A stretch of 64,000 nt of DNA from Allacma fusca (Eukaryota > Arthropoda > Collembola > Symphypleona > Sminthuridae), in the NCBI GenBank assembly GCA_947179485.1, contig OX359248.1, positions 27,289,378-27,353,377 on the forward strand, in the 5' to 3' direction. The position numbers and the translations under genes were made by a program. The notes under the pieces are model-generated. The model saw only the letters and a program-made list of their open reading frames with translations, was not told where the DNA came from and made no database searches. Position 1 is the first letter of the stretch, and every line of letters begins with the position of its first letter. Positions 37,961-51,289 of the stretch are shown in pieces.

Positions 37961-40825
37961 CTGTATGGAGTATTTAGCAATGGAGAGCGGTTCTTGGGTT
38001 ACAATGAGACGAGGGCACATTAAGGCTCAGCCCAATAATAGGAATTGGTGTATCTATGTATGATCAACTGACGATTAGCATCGGAGAATTGAGTTTTAAA
38101 AGTACTATTGTATATTTGGAAAGGTAGACTGAGTGGATCCTAAATATTAGTTACCCGTGGAACGTGGTCTTGGTGGCTCTAAACGATTCCTCGACTAGTT
38201 TCTCTCCGAGCTTGCTCTCCTCAGTCCGTACATGTGTACAGGAGGGAGCCATAAAATTAAGGAAAAGTCAAAGAGAGCCGACACTTTGAACCAGTGCACA
38301 CCTGAGTCTCTGGTTCGTGCACAGGAATATACATCCTATAGAAAAATTCCAATTCATAACTAAATTATTGCCCGGCCGTACTTTCCTACAGGATCTCTCA
38401 CATGTGTAGGAATTACGTATTACTCAAACACAATCCCAATTCCATTTACTCTGGTATGCTAGTATTTTTAGTACTTTCAGTACTTATGCTTGCACTTACA
38501 CAAGTTGTAATGAAACATTTACTTACATATGCAATTTTCCCCCTTTAATCCTGTAATTCATTATTTCTCAATATTTTTCCCGATATAATTCTCTTGAACT
38601 ACATCTGCAAATATGGATGTAAATAGCATTAAATTATACAAGGGAAAATTCACCCATACCAGTTCGTATTAACGAACAGCAAGTTCAATAAACTAAATAG
38701 CGAAATATTAAATTTGAATGTCAAAGCATGTCACTGACCTTGTTTGAATCCCTTGAGTTATGTATCTATATAAGTAAATAAAAAATATGTATGTTAGTGG
38801 TAATTAATTGTAACGTCACCCACACTCTCCTTTATGCACTTTTGAGTCATGTCATAGTTTCTGCATTAAGTATGTACATATGTATATAGCAGTCACTGTA
38901 ACAATTAATCTCAGCCGCAACAACATTAAGTATTCTGGTCACATGAATTCTACAATAAATATGAAATGCATCTTGGTGTTTGAAAAGAGCTCCCATTTTT
39001 ACGGTCTGGTATGATTTTAATTATATCTTTGGATTCCCTTGGAGCATTCGTTCCCTTTGACAGAGATGGCTCAGAATTGTTTTACATGATGATATCAAGA
39101 TAACATGGTAATGTGAGGGGTGAAAATAATTTATTGATTATTTGCAAACTTATTCCCTTCAGTTTGAAAACTTGTCCAGCTTGTTGCTCTATATGAGGCA
39201 GTTACACACACACACATACATACATACATACATATGTAATTATGTGTGCTGTAAAGTCATGCCTTTCTAGTTGCAGTGTTTAAATACACTACTGTACAAC
39301 ACTAGTTTTGCAATGTCCAAAAGGTTTTAGTTTTGTATCTAAAAGTAAAGCAACTTTGACTGTGAGGAGTGAGTGTTGTTCTGAACTGAATTTGTAATAA
39401 TATTGTTGGAAGTTTTTAGAACTGCAGATAACGTTTAGGAAAACAACCAGTTCAGTCATTGTAGCTGTATTGTAATAATTCTAGTTTTGCCCGTACAATG
39501 TGTGTAAAATGATAAGGAGAGGAATATAAATCAGAACATTTGTATTGGTACTATTGGGGATGCTATTGCTTTTATAGCTGCATTGATTATTCCACCGTTA
39601 GAGTTATTATCAAGCTGGACGTATGTACATATGTATACATATTGATGATCTAGCTTGAGTTAGAGGGTAGTGGTTGTTTTAAAAGATTATTTTGAATAAT
39701 TTGAATGGGAGGAAAGCCATAACTACAGCAGAGGTGATTAAAAATACGAGTTTACTATATCCTACATGTTGTAGCATTCAATCAAAACCACAGCGGGGAT
39801 TTCATAAAAGTACAAATATTGTCTAATAAAATGAGACTGCACCTATCTAATAATTGTTTTATTGCAGATTACAAACCAAATTGTGGGATGGGAACAGGCT
39901 ACAAATTCAATGATGGAATACGTGATCCCCAGTCGATATGTAACTTTTAGGGATATTTACTGAGTCAGCAGTCAGAACCTACAAGAAGAAGACAAAAAAT
40001 AATAATAGCAAAAGTTTCCACACTGTCCGAGACCAGTTCACAGAGTAACTCGACATCTTAACTGAATGTGATAACGTAGCGTACAGTGAAATTATCATAT
40101 CATCATGGGGAGGAAATGATGCTACACCGGTGTGAAACTTTGAATATTAATCGCTTAATTTGGATCACGTCATGGCTATTTGCCTATATTACTGATACTT
40201 ACCACAATTTAAGGGACTAACTCTCCGTCTCTCACACTCTTCCATTCCGTTTATTTACTCGAGCATATCTGTATGTGTACACATTCAAAACTGAGGGTTG
40301 TCTGTTGAATATTTTGTACATACAAAAAAAATCAAAGGATCAAACTGGTAATTTGTTCTGTGCATTAAAATATTTATTTAAATAAAAATATATAATTGCA
40401 GTAGATACAGTATCCATGCACCGTACATACGTGCAATACTCATAAGAGCCGGGAAAGCCCAGAGGTACTTAATGAGCAGGTGGAACTGTAAAGACGCAAG
40501 CAATTAGCTATCTCTCGTTTAGTGCTTAAGATTAGGATGCGGAGTTGGATAGACAGTGATTTAACATGCAAACGCATTATGACAATTTGCACTGTAGGAT
40601 TTTTCTGTATGCCGCCGTGCATTCATCAATTTAATTTACTTTGGTTCTGTGTATTCCCAAGGATCCTCCTATGTACAGATATATGACTTGAGGTTATTTA
40701 GTTTCTATCTGACGCGCAACAAACAACTGAATCCACATTTATTTCAATTTAATTATTACACGGGTCTCTTCCTCTCTCGTTTTATACTCACATCAGACTG
40801 AGGAATGTACTTCTTTTTGTACTCA
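37959..40825. other. Noncoding stretch
   Basis: I see no supportable gene. A CA array passing into CATA units lies at 39203-39233. Confidence 0.45.
39203..39233. repeat. Compound (CA)n / (CATA)n repeat
   Basis: About six CA units pass directly into five CATA (TACA) units, then TATGTAATTATGTG. This shows how the TACATAC words of the window can grow from simple repeats. Confidence 0.93.
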
Positions 40826-42285
40826 CAGTCACATTGGCGACGGCTCTCTTTTTAGCATGCATGCATAAGTTTCTATTGGTTTCATTAGGCAAATTACACT
40901 ACGGTCGATGACACATTCATAAAATCTAGAAGTGATATGTGTTGTAGCATTATGTGACTAATACCCGTTGAATGTGTCGATACTAATGGGATCGATAACC
41001 AAAGCAGCGAACTTTTAGGTATTGTAACTCTTGAACCGTTGACTGGTCAGCAAGTAATTCGCGCAGAGGCGCAACCAGCAAATACTGTATTTTGAGTGTA
41101 CATAATTTCCTCCCTCTTAAACTCATACAATCGAGTGTGCGGGAAAATATTTGATGGCCCATTTCCTTCAAATTTTTTTCAAGATTTTCTAAAAACTCCT
41201 TCAACGCTGCCTTTCAACATGTGTAATATTGTACAGTACACTCATTGTCTGTTACCTTCATGGTAAGTTCATAAGGATGCGTTTTTCTGGTAACGCTTTT
41301 TTTTAACATTTCGTATTGACATAAATAACTGCTGAATCCGTAAGCCGTGAAAACCTCCGTCTTTACTTCACGTTCGTAACCCCTATGACCTCAAAAGTGA
41401 CCGAGGTCAATTAAAAGATTTTAAAAAATGTGGAGAAGGATTTGTTAAAAGCTGGGGAATTCAAATATTTTATCAGTTACTACTTTATATGAACTAGAGG
41501 GCGGGACAAGCGTTTTCTGCCGTATTGTTTCAAGATTTAAATGCTTTTCAAAAAATTGCAGAAACCTTATAACAACAGTAACTGAACGGGCTACTTGTGT
41601 AAAATTGTATGAATATAGACGTTCATAGTAATTCGGGTGCAGTTAGCACTCGCTAGTCACAACCTCTATGCAGCCTCAGCATTTTTTCTAATTGCTACAC
41701 CAGAAGAACGGGCAAAAATCGTTGCGAAGCGCTGATTTTTATACCAAGAACCAAGTCACATTTGGTGAGGGTTATGTTTGTAGATTCACAAGCTTCTTTT
41801 AGTGACATCAAGGCGAATTATAAGACAGTCCATGACGCATTTATAAAGTCTAGAAGCGTCATGTATTTTATCATTTTCCAATTATTATATGTTCCTCACT
41901 GAACGCGTCGATACTAATGCAATCACTGATAAAAGTAGTTATTTTAGTAGCTTTTGAAGGAAAGGAAATTAACGATACATACATATAAGACTATGAAAAA
42001 TGAACTTATACACGACTGCCGCATAAGACGTATAATTCAATTAGATGTAGTCGCTGAGAAATATTCATACGCCGTAGGTACACAATATAAGTCCAAAGGT
42101 ATACGGACTCTATTGAAAACTAATTTTCGGGTTCAAATTGAGCAAGTATTACACGCATATAAATCGGCGACGTTATAAGACCTCGCAGGTGTTTGTCAGA
42201 GCCGCCAAAACGAATTGTTATCACAGGTCAGCTCATCAAAGTTGACTCCAAAATTAAATTTCGCACGCGGAATTAATCTTCGTGC
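40826..42285 (+). pseudogene. Decayed, partly duplicated coding remnant, probable mobile element
   Basis: Two segments, 40826-41010 and 41754-41940, are homologous in the same orientation, about 924 bases apart. Both encode ANY-x-TV-x-D-x-FIKSRS-x-M and then E-x-VDTN-x-I. In the FIKSRS block of this frame several differences are silent (GCG/GCA, TAT/TAC, TTT/TTC, AAG/AAA, AGC/AGT), which points to past selection on protein. In the first copy the frame runs on through SSELLGIVTLEPLTGQQVIR and later CGKIFDGPFPSNFFQDFLKT, interrupted by TGA at 40955 and 41093 and ended by TAA at 41264. Before the second copy it reads HLVRVMFVDSQASFSDI. The same phase is open again at 41954-42175 and, past a TAA, to about 42280. 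Stops, a one-base deletion and a GCAT duplication in the first copy show it is broken. CpG content is higher than in the flanks. The family is unrecognised; a transposon or retroelement is an inference. Confidence 0.55.
41386..41409. repeat. Inverted TGACC(T)C / GAGGTCA sites
   Basis: TGACCTC (41386-41392) faces GAGGTCA (41403-41409), and a third TGACC lies between them directly against the right arm. These are half-sites of the AGGTCA type bound by nuclear receptors, here in everted order. They lie inside the decayed coding remnant, so a regulatory role is only a possibility. Confidence 0.5.
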
Positions 42286-45200
42286 TTAATTTGATATTTT
42301 GGCACATTATCATTTCACAGTTGCACACCGTGCCTAATACTGACGCTAATTCTTCCCATTACACATCCCTTCTCATTGAGTCCATCTTTATTCATATGGC
42401 ACCACACCACGAGGATGAGACCCCTCCAGCAATTATTATTATTTCTGCCATCCCCAGCTTCCTGCCGGGTAATGCCCACACAACAGACAAGGGTAGTAAA
42501 AGCAAATGGTCCCTGGATGAGGAATTTAAAATATATTTAATAATTTTGTTGATGAAAGAGATGCTAATGAAAATTAAATGGGAAGTTGTAAAATGTCGAG
42601 ATTGGTTCGTAAACGTCATGTTCTTTTAAGCTATATATATTGAAGGCTTCAACATCCCCACACATTTGCTTGAGTTTTTAATCCTGTTTTGTCACGTGCC
42701 AGCAAGTTCAAGTTCATTCAATTTAATTGAAGTAATAATTAATCAATTAAAATGCTCACGCAGGTAATCTGGAATCAGTCTCTGGGTGCATTGAATTATG
42801 TGGCAGTGGCTGTTAGTACTATAGCTGAGGGAAAGTCAAGGTGGGTACATCTTCCACACTGTCTACGGAAAGGCAGAGGCGGTGATCGTCGACCCTAATG
42901 TGGATGTTATTACATATCAAACAACAAGTTTTACCTCTCTTACTAAATCTAATAAGCTTTTAATGCTCTCCTGCACACATCCCTCCATCCTACATTACAT
43001 TCAATTCCAGTCTCTCATTTCAGCCCAACTTGTCGACCTCTTTTGCAACATTACCGAAGTTGTCTTTTCCTCCTTTAATATTCTTCATTTAAAGTTATTA
43101 CAGCATATACTGTTTGCTCCGCCTGTTCCACATCTGTATTTCAATGCAATATATAAATAAATCATCAGAGAGTTATTTAATTGTCTCACGGGATTTACGA
43201 AATGTAGTTTATTAACTTATCCCATGTGCGAATAGGTTCTGTATAGTGTGCATACATATGTATGTACATAGTACTTATGCACGTGAAATCGCATATGTAT
43301 GAGAATCGCCACATCATTAATTACAGTAATGAATTATGATTTTGGCATAATCAAGCTCCCTCAAGTTACAGTCCCGTTTATATTCCTGTAGACAAAGGCC
43401 CTTGTTGTTGAAAGTTGAAGCTCGAAAGAGTTCCAAATGTGTCACTCGGGAAGTTGCCCACTGTTGACAACTTCAAGAAAAAGGAAACATTAGTTTTGTC
43501 CGTTGGAAATAGTCTACCACGAGAAAGATATGAGGGGATATAAAATATATACATATGTCTCTCCTAAAATCATCTCAATGAAGAAGGAACTCACACAATG
43601 TCATATCTAATGATATTAAAACTACTGTAAATTCCTGGGACTTGGGGACTGGGGGTGCCTGATATGTGAAAATAAAAATTGAGTGACTGCCAACGTAGAC
43701 ACACGAACTCGAGCTGGAGACAACAACAACAATAACAACAAAGTAATGATAATAATAACAATAGTTGAGGTCCCAAGTAAAAGCTGACTATAAATAATAA
43801 TATTATCATTGTAGACGAAATGCGTGAAGAAAAATGGATACTGTCATCATTATAATTCGATTAAGCTGTGAAATAATAGCTTCCTGAGAAAATTCCCTCC
43901 GTGAACGCCCTGAAATCATAATAATGAACTTGACACTCTGGTAATTGATTGCCTCTCGGTGTCCAATTCATCACATCCTCATCCATGATAGGTGTCAAAA
44001 CTCAAATTAATTAATGTTTTCTTCACTTTAGACCCATAATGACTTCCACTATGAGAGTGCCTTTGCCGGGGCTACCTTTCCCCAAACTGAGAGCGAGCAT
44101 TCACACAGTGCAGTCCTTTTTTGATTCACATCTAATCAGATACTGTAGTATAATAATTGTTGTCAAAACCCTCAATTTGTTCCCATGGATTATATTGCGG
44201 CAGTAATTAATACAATTGAAATTAAGTCATAAAAAGTCAATGATTAAGGTATAATTTGATTGTCAAATGCTTGCACCTTTCAACGCCTGGGCACGCCGTG
44301 CTTCGTAGTAACTTGTGAAGGATAGGATTTCCTCATATCCACCTGCTGTTTAATTATGGTTTGGCAAATTGTAAGGGAATTACTTTAAATTAAATTAACC
44401 TCGATTATTATTTACGATGCCCTCCTATGCAGTATCTACTATTGGGGAGTTGGGCTATCAGTCTCTATTATATCATTGATCTCTACTGCATAACTGTTTC
44501 AATTTGACTAAACAGGGACAAAAGACAACTGCTCCATTTCTCTTGAATTAATGATAGCTGACTTCATAATGCTAATAATAACAGGGTGGCTCATTTGTCT
44601 TCGGACACACACTACACTCCACTCCTGACTGTCATGAGAACCGTTAATTATTGCCTCGTGGTTTATGGTAGGCGTATCAAATTGTTACCTTAATTCATTT
44701 ACCATTTCATCATGTACTTAACTCTTGTTTTCGCCTTGTTTGCTTCTTATTACAATCAGAACCCCTCTAATATTTTTTTCATTGCTTTTAAGTAATTATT
44801 ACATTCAAAAACTCTTCCAAAATAAAATGAAGTTTCAAGAAAACAAAAAATAAATTCAAATTCTACATAAATCATAGTATTAGAAATTGAATACAATACA
44901 CAACTGTATATTACTTGTAAATAGTATTTCATAAATTATGTGCATGTATTTGGGTTATTTTTCTACCTGAATTTCCCGTCATGGCTTGTGTGCCAGGAAC
45001 GTGGGACGAATTTGGAGATCTTATACTGGAATATGGTTTACATGTTTTAGTATACATAGCTCCTACATTAAACTATTGTTTCATAGGGCCTGACTGGATG
45101 CAACGAACTGGTTTTACGGTTGCTAATAAACCATGACGTTAAATTGAAACTGGTGTACAATCCACATTATGACCATCACTCATACATAAGCGTATTTCCA

Positions 45201-48196
45201 CCCAGAGGAAGTCTATATGTTCATTTTGTATTTGTATGCTACAAACAAAATAGTAATATATTTGGGGGATAATTCAGCCCGAGTTTTGTAATCAGAAGGA
45301 CGACTGCCGCAAGGTAATCAGGCATAATTTATAAATATCAAAGCGAATATTCCATTAAGAAAAGTTAGTACGTTAATGTACCCCAATTTATGATGGCGGC
45401 GGCATGTGTTTATCCACAGTTTAAACTCATTTTCTTCTGCAATGTGAGGAGCAGTAGGTCCATTCAATAATGAGCGTACATGTGCACACACGTACATATA
45501 ACAAGACCAACAAACTAGGGAGGTTGAAGTTGTAACAAGTATCTACATACATTGTAAAACTGATTAAAAGTATGCAGGGCTAGAGCATTCATGCATATGC
45601 ATATACCTGTCTAATATCTATATGTAATTCTTGCAGTAGGCTACATTTGGGAGGAGGATGACTGCTGGAATGCAATTAGAGGAGATAATACCCTCTGATG
45701 TGATTTTCTAGTCGACATGTAAAGTTTGCAGGCCAAAACTAATAAGATGAATCGTAGTTTTCTTTTTACTGTCAAACGTCCCTGCATTAATGTATTGCAT
45801 ATGTAAGGATATGTACGTCAGTAAATGCTTATGCACATGCAACCTGGAGCCCAGGAAATAAGTAATGGCTTTGTAGTATAATTATTACAAATGAGTAAAC
45901 CAAAAGGGAAGGAGAACATGACAAGAAGTGTACAGTACCTGGGTTTTGTGAGCTGTGGTAATCATTAGATATATCAGTGTAGTATAAAGTAATCCCGTAT
46001 GTTGATCCAATGCAGTGTCTACATTTACCATAGTTCATTGTTATGTCCATAATGTGCGTTAGAATTAAATATGTTGACGTTCCTATGGGGTTCTGTGTTG
46101 ATAGGGATAAGACAAGTTCAAGATGAACACAGTGATATGCGAGGTAGTTGAAGAGACTAAATTAATTTTTAACCCCGGCAGCAATACACGAAAAGTCCGC
46201 GTGACTTACATAACCATGTAGTTGAATATCCTACCTTATGTATCTCACAATCAGTTCCCTTCTTGTCCTGAGACACTAGTTCTGAGGGATGTACATATCT
46301 ACAGGTAAGGCTATAGGACCAAATAAGCCCTATAAGAAGAGAAGAAAGAAAATCATTGTAAAATGCCATTTTCACTCGACGGTTCCGTGTTGATGAGGGT
46401 GCCTCGTGTCAGAGTCATTTCACACTTTGTGTGGCCCTTCTATTTCTTATGGAACATCATATAGGTCGGTTTCCCTTTATTTTCTCATAGTGTTCATTCC
46501 CCTGAAACTTATGAGACTATGCACTTAATCGTAAATGATGATGAGCACAATCTCTCAATGCACCTTGGAACATCAGCGAGAAAATGTTCATTCAGTTTCG
46601 AATCAACAAAGGTCTCAAGAGTGAGTATATATGAATTAACTGGGAAGTATAGATACAGATGGGAAAGTACATACATACATATAAAGGGGGAGATTGAAAC
46701 TGAAAGGTAACCGAACGCAGTAATTTTTTTCATTCTATATTTGAAACAGAAATAATTAAACTGTACACTAAATCCTCCCAGACTGCTTGCCTACACCTCG
46801 ACAGTGATTATTTTTACGACTTTTATGAGTGCTTACAGAAAGTATCAGAAAATTGAGCAAGGCTTAAATCCCATGACACTTACTTATACTCTAAGATACT
46901 TAAACTCTATAGGAAATATACCTTCACGTACATTCCCAAAAGATATATGTGGTACTTCATACCAGCCTAAAACCATTCCAAGTCTACTCCCAACAACCTC
47001 ACCTTTACCATACACAATGAAAGGAAAACTTAGCTGGAAAATAAAAGGATGAGGGGATACACACTCGCACACACCTCACATATAATATTTACCCTTTCTG
47101 GAAATCTGCTTAGTTTTCTACTTAAAAGATTATTATAGTCCCTCCCTTGTTTTCATTTATTAAGAAGCTAAAACAGATGCTCTAAGGAAGCTGTCAGCGA
47201 GAGGAACACGTCCAGAGAGGAAAACTTTATTTCCTTGTAATTTCTATCTTGGAAGTAATCTTGAGCATCCCAAAGCTATGGATGTCAGAACTGTTCTAGT
47301 ATTTCCATGCCAAAAAAAAATGGTAGATTTAGCAACATACCCCTTGACTCCACTCTTGATTTACAGAGGGGTAGAGACGATTATTATAAAGTAAAGGAGT
47401 CGTTTCGGAACATGGAGCAAGTGTGAAATCATAATCTCAAGTTGTAAATATAAAACTCCGTTCCTGGCTTTCAAGTACCGAAAGGACCAGGTCCAATCCT
47501 TGGGAATACAGATAGGATTGTTAGTCCAGTGTTCATTTCTCACCTTTCTCAATTGCTCTTTAAAGCAATTGCTCCTTGACAGAGGCTCTTTCTTGACTTG
47601 TAGCTCTCGAGCGTAGCTAGCACTACAGTATACACAACGAAACACACAAATGCCATTTGAAGGTGGAAGATAGGTCCTCCTGTGTAGGTTATAGGGGGAA
47701 TGATTATTTAAAAGGCTTATAGTACAATAATTTTAGAAGCAATAAACATTATTTTATTGCCAAGCTTTTAAGTCGGGGCTAGCTAAAGTAGCAAGTTTTG
47801 GTTTCATTTAGGGATAATTTATACGAAGAATCAGCCATGGCATTGGAGGATTAAGAGTACTATATTTCTTGAGGCACACATCTGCTTTTCTTAGTTCCAT
47901 TTGAGTTCATTCATAATTTCCAGGTTGCTCACAATAAATTGGGATGGATGTACAGTAGTACTACATAGTATATACTCTCCTTCCTGTAATTTATAGGAGC
48001 ATTGAGGATAAGATAGGTACACATTTTGACATTGATAGCAATGAACCACAAAAACAGTTACATATTTTAGACGTTGTAAAGATCCAACTGTTTGAACTTG
48101 TGATTTCCATAAGGATTGATACTATTAGCAGTCTTTTATGATACCATTTGTAAGCCTTCACTTGAACACTTTTATTAGTCCTCCGACAACCAGGCC
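42286..48196. other. Noncoding stretch
   Basis: I see no supportable gene. An A/C-rich low-complexity patch (CAACAACAAC...AATAATAAC) lies at 43720-43764. The 115-codon frame at 42282-42629 overlaps an open minus frame and shows no domain. Confidence 0.45.
43720..43764. repeat. (CAA)n/(TAA)n low-complexity patch
   Basis: CAA units grade into AAT/AAC units. The minus-strand frame through it reads runs of Leu and Cys and is an artefact. Confidence 0.85.
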
Positions 48197-48214
48197 TGTG
48201 TGTGTGTGTGTGTG
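48197..48214. repeat. (TG)n short array
   Basis: There are nine uninterrupted TG units. Confidence 0.93.
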
Positions 48215-48382
48215 AGTGGAGACTCTGTGGAGTACAGTGCAATGACAGAAGGTAGCAAGATGAACTTCCCTGAGTAAGATTAATGTCAGGCTAAAACTCT
48301 CGCCCGTATAAATCTTGTGATAAAAGTAGCAGGAGCAGCAGATACCTTTACAAACTAGGATCAAATAGCCAAAGGGGAGCTG

Positions 48383-48407
48383 TGAGAGAGAGAGAGAGAG
48401 AGAGAGA
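48383..48407. repeat. (GA)n microsatellite
   Basis: There are about twelve uninterrupted GA units. Confidence 0.95.
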
Positions 48408-48984
48408 AAATGGCATGTATACATACTTATGTTTGCAAGCTCTTTGCATACTGAAAAAGTCTTGAAAAGAGCGGCAAGACACAAATGACTCCGTAGTTAG
48501 GTAGTCAATGAATAGTTTCCAATCAAGATGAATGGCCCTGATTCCTAAGCGTCTGTATACAATTAAATCCAGGTGCCTGGTTCAGTATACAAACAGAAAA
48601 AAGTGCAAACCTTGTCATTATTTAAGTTGATGGAAAACTTAAGTCTATACTTGCAAAGAATAAAAAATTAGTCTACTCTCCAACAATCTGTATCCACATG
48701 GGCAACTATTAGTCTGGTAAATATGAGCCTAGCTGAAGCCTCTATACCTCCATATGTACATAAGGGACGGAGCTTCACACACAAGGGGAGCGACTGAGTA
48801 TGCAAGTATATCTATGTACATATGCGTGCAGGAGTAAGTATGAGATGAAGAATCACTAAAAGAAACTGGCAGAAAGCAATAACGATAAAATACGATTAAT
48901 AAATATTATGGTAAATAATGGGGCGGCTAAATGAATGATGCAAATTGTGCTGATGCTAATCAACGACTGCTTCCCTTGTCTCAG

Positions 48985-49116
48985 CCTTCTCAAGTATTTA
49001 TCCACGCACGGCCACTTTATAACTACCAAATTCCCTCGACAGAGGAAAAAAAGTCAAGACGATTTTGGATTTGGAATGTCGACAAAAGGGAGGCTCTTCA
49101 TAATAACATCATGGAG
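48985..49116 (+). CDS. Weak symmetric exon candidate
   Basis: A 132-base segment lies between an acceptor-like CCCTTGTCTCAG (48984) and a donor-like GAG|GTAACA (49117). It is exactly 44 codons, phase 0 at both ends, and open in one frame: PSQVFIHARPLYNYQIPSTE, then EKKSRRFWIWNVDKREALHN and NIME. A second frame in the same strand is also partly open, the donor is only fair, and no family is recognised. It is listed because length, phase and both sites agree. Confidence 0.2.
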
Positions 49117-51097
49117 GTAACACTGAGAATACGAAAACAGGATTCGCTCCCTATCTTCCGTCTAGTATTTAGTATTTAGACAAAGATCCCACATATTATG
49201 CTCCTACCTCGTCCATCCATTCCACATAGATCTTCACCGACTGTATATACTCCCCAAGTCCAAACTATACTCATGCTTGAAACTTCTTTTCCAATTCAAG
49301 TAATTACTTGTTAGTACCAAAACACCAACTATTTTATGTATTTACGGTAGATATATGTACATACAGCAGAGGGTCAAAAGGCAATCTTATTTATTATTTT
49401 CCCTTACAAAATACATCTCTTGTCTATCTTCCCTCAAAATAATTCGGAAATTTTAATTCGTTGCAAATTGCTTACAAAACAACTCTCATTTAGAAAGGGT
49501 ATCAAATTTAAAAAATGTCTACTGTACAAATAATCCCTTTTTAGAAGAATCACAGAATTACCTCAAATTTAAAATGTCAAATTCTTGGATAATAATATAA
49601 ATACTTGCTTCTTGTTTTTTATTTATTTTGCATGTAAAAAGTATCCTGTGTTGTCCTCTATGCTTTACAAAATAAAAGTAAAAGAATGTAATTACTTGAA
49701 TGTAATTTTAATTTGACATTTTTCTGCTTCATGGGACAGTATGTAAAATCCTTTGAAATATTCTAAAAAATAAATCGGTTTAAATGTCGTCCGGTGGTTT
49801 CGAACTGAACTTCCATCATCCAAACTTTTGCTCACCTGCTGTACCCAGCACAGTACATACCCACAACATACAACATATGTACGTACATACGCATAGGTGA
49901 GCACACATCTTGAAAATTATTATTTGTAGGCAAAGTGGCAAGGAAAAGTGACTTCTTGACTTGAGACTGAATAGGAGACTGAGACTGCATTGAATAATAA
50001 TGTAATGTAAATGTATAGTTTTCACGAATGACGAATGATGTAAAGAGTGTTGAGTCGGTGCTTCTGAAAACTTGAACTTGAACATAAACAAAAAGGGAGT
50101 CTTTAGGTAATAAAGCATTGGAAAAAATATGAGCGATGGTGATTCTCCCAATCCAATCCCATCAATAATGATAATCTTTCATGTTACAGATACTCCTTAA
50201 GAGCAAGAGATGCTGGGCTCAGTTCCTATGCCCGTACATACATACATCCACTTAAAGACCCTAGTCATACCCACATACATACATACGTAGATATAAACAT
50301 GAGTAAAAGTACGTGAGTAGTAGCCCCTGTGTAGTACGTGAGCAGCCCTGTAGAGTAGTGGACTGAATCGCATGTTTAACTAGATCCCTTGCAATCCTCC
50401 AGCTGGCCATTATATTGTAATTTGTTCAGAAATGCTAATATAAACTGGAAATACAAACTACAAACTACGCGGTCAGTCAAATTATTAGAGTAACTCACAG
50501 TGTTACTGTTGGCTAGGTGAAAAGTGCGTTCCCTCTCGCACGCAATACATAGATTATTCAGCTTTCCTTATACACTCAAGAGCTCTGAGGAGAAGGAAGA
50601 AACAAGTTTAATTACATTACATATTTACATATATCATTTGTACGCGCATACATACGTGAGGATATAAAAGGCAGTTATGAGGATATTTCAGGTTTTTCTA
50701 TATATTGGAAAATTTGTTTTGACGGTTAAAGTCAACTTTCATTAAAAGAGTCATATACATTTGAAATCCGTATCTATCTGTAATATAAAAATTACATTGA
50801 TCGTGGTTATTAGCTCAACCCTAAGATTATTATTAAGTTGAACGATAGGGTGTTGCAATGAGGATAGTTTCCGAATCATATCAAAATGCTCAAGTACTAC
50901 ATACAAGTATAGGGGGTAATGCTGGTACTCATGTACCTCCGGCTGTTTCTTATGTATATCCTGTCAGTTATACTATACGTTCCTTATAGCATTGACTGAC
51001 CATGCATGATAGTATATACGCACGGACAAAAAAATCGTTCCTTTCTCCAGCCAAGTGCAAAAGATATTGATGGGGATTGATATGCGTATTGATACGG
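49117..51097. other. Noncoding stretch
   Basis: I see no supportable gene. TACATAC words occur at about 49855-49890 and 50235-50290. Confidence 0.45.
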
Positions 51098-51289
51098 TTA
51101 CATGTACGGGTCATCTGCTGCTATTAGGACTGAAGTAATGGAAATATATAAGTTTTCAAGTTGGACTTGAGGAGCAGGGATAATTGGTATGTGTAATGTG
51201 GGGCTGACTGAGTTAGTGGGACACGGCGTGATGATTAAAGGGCCCGATGAAATCAAGCTGCCGTGGCTCTGAGTACTGATCCATTCCAT
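51098..51289 (-). CDS. Weak candidate C-terminal exon, Ser/Pro-rich
   Basis: A minus-strand frame of 63 codons ends in a stop at 51098-51100. It is clearly richer in GC than its surroundings and reads QSHGSLISSGPLIITPCPTN, then SVSPTLHIPIIPAPQVQLEN, ending IAADDPYM. Its Ser/Pro/Thr-rich character fits a disordered C-terminal tail. Possible acceptors (GGATCAG or ACTCAG near 51260-51270 on this strand) have poor pyrimidine tracts. No partner exon and no family are recognised. Confidence 0.2.
   Translation of the reverse strand: MEWISTQSHGSLISSGPLIITPCPTNSVSPTLHIPIIPAPQVQLENLYISITSVLIAADDPYM

Noticed and set aside
37726-37980. 84-codon frame with His-Thr repeats
   Set aside because: It is a translation of the GT microsatellite.
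40983-41204. 73-codon minus-strand frame with lysine/leucine-rich helix-like reading
   Set aside because: Comparison of the two homologous segments favours the plus-strand frame, where more of the differences are silent.
42215-42245. ATCACAG and, nearby, the reverse complement of CTTTGATGAG, as in miR-2 family precursors
   Set aside because: The pieces are in the wrong order and orientation for one precursor, and the site lies in the decayed coding remnant.
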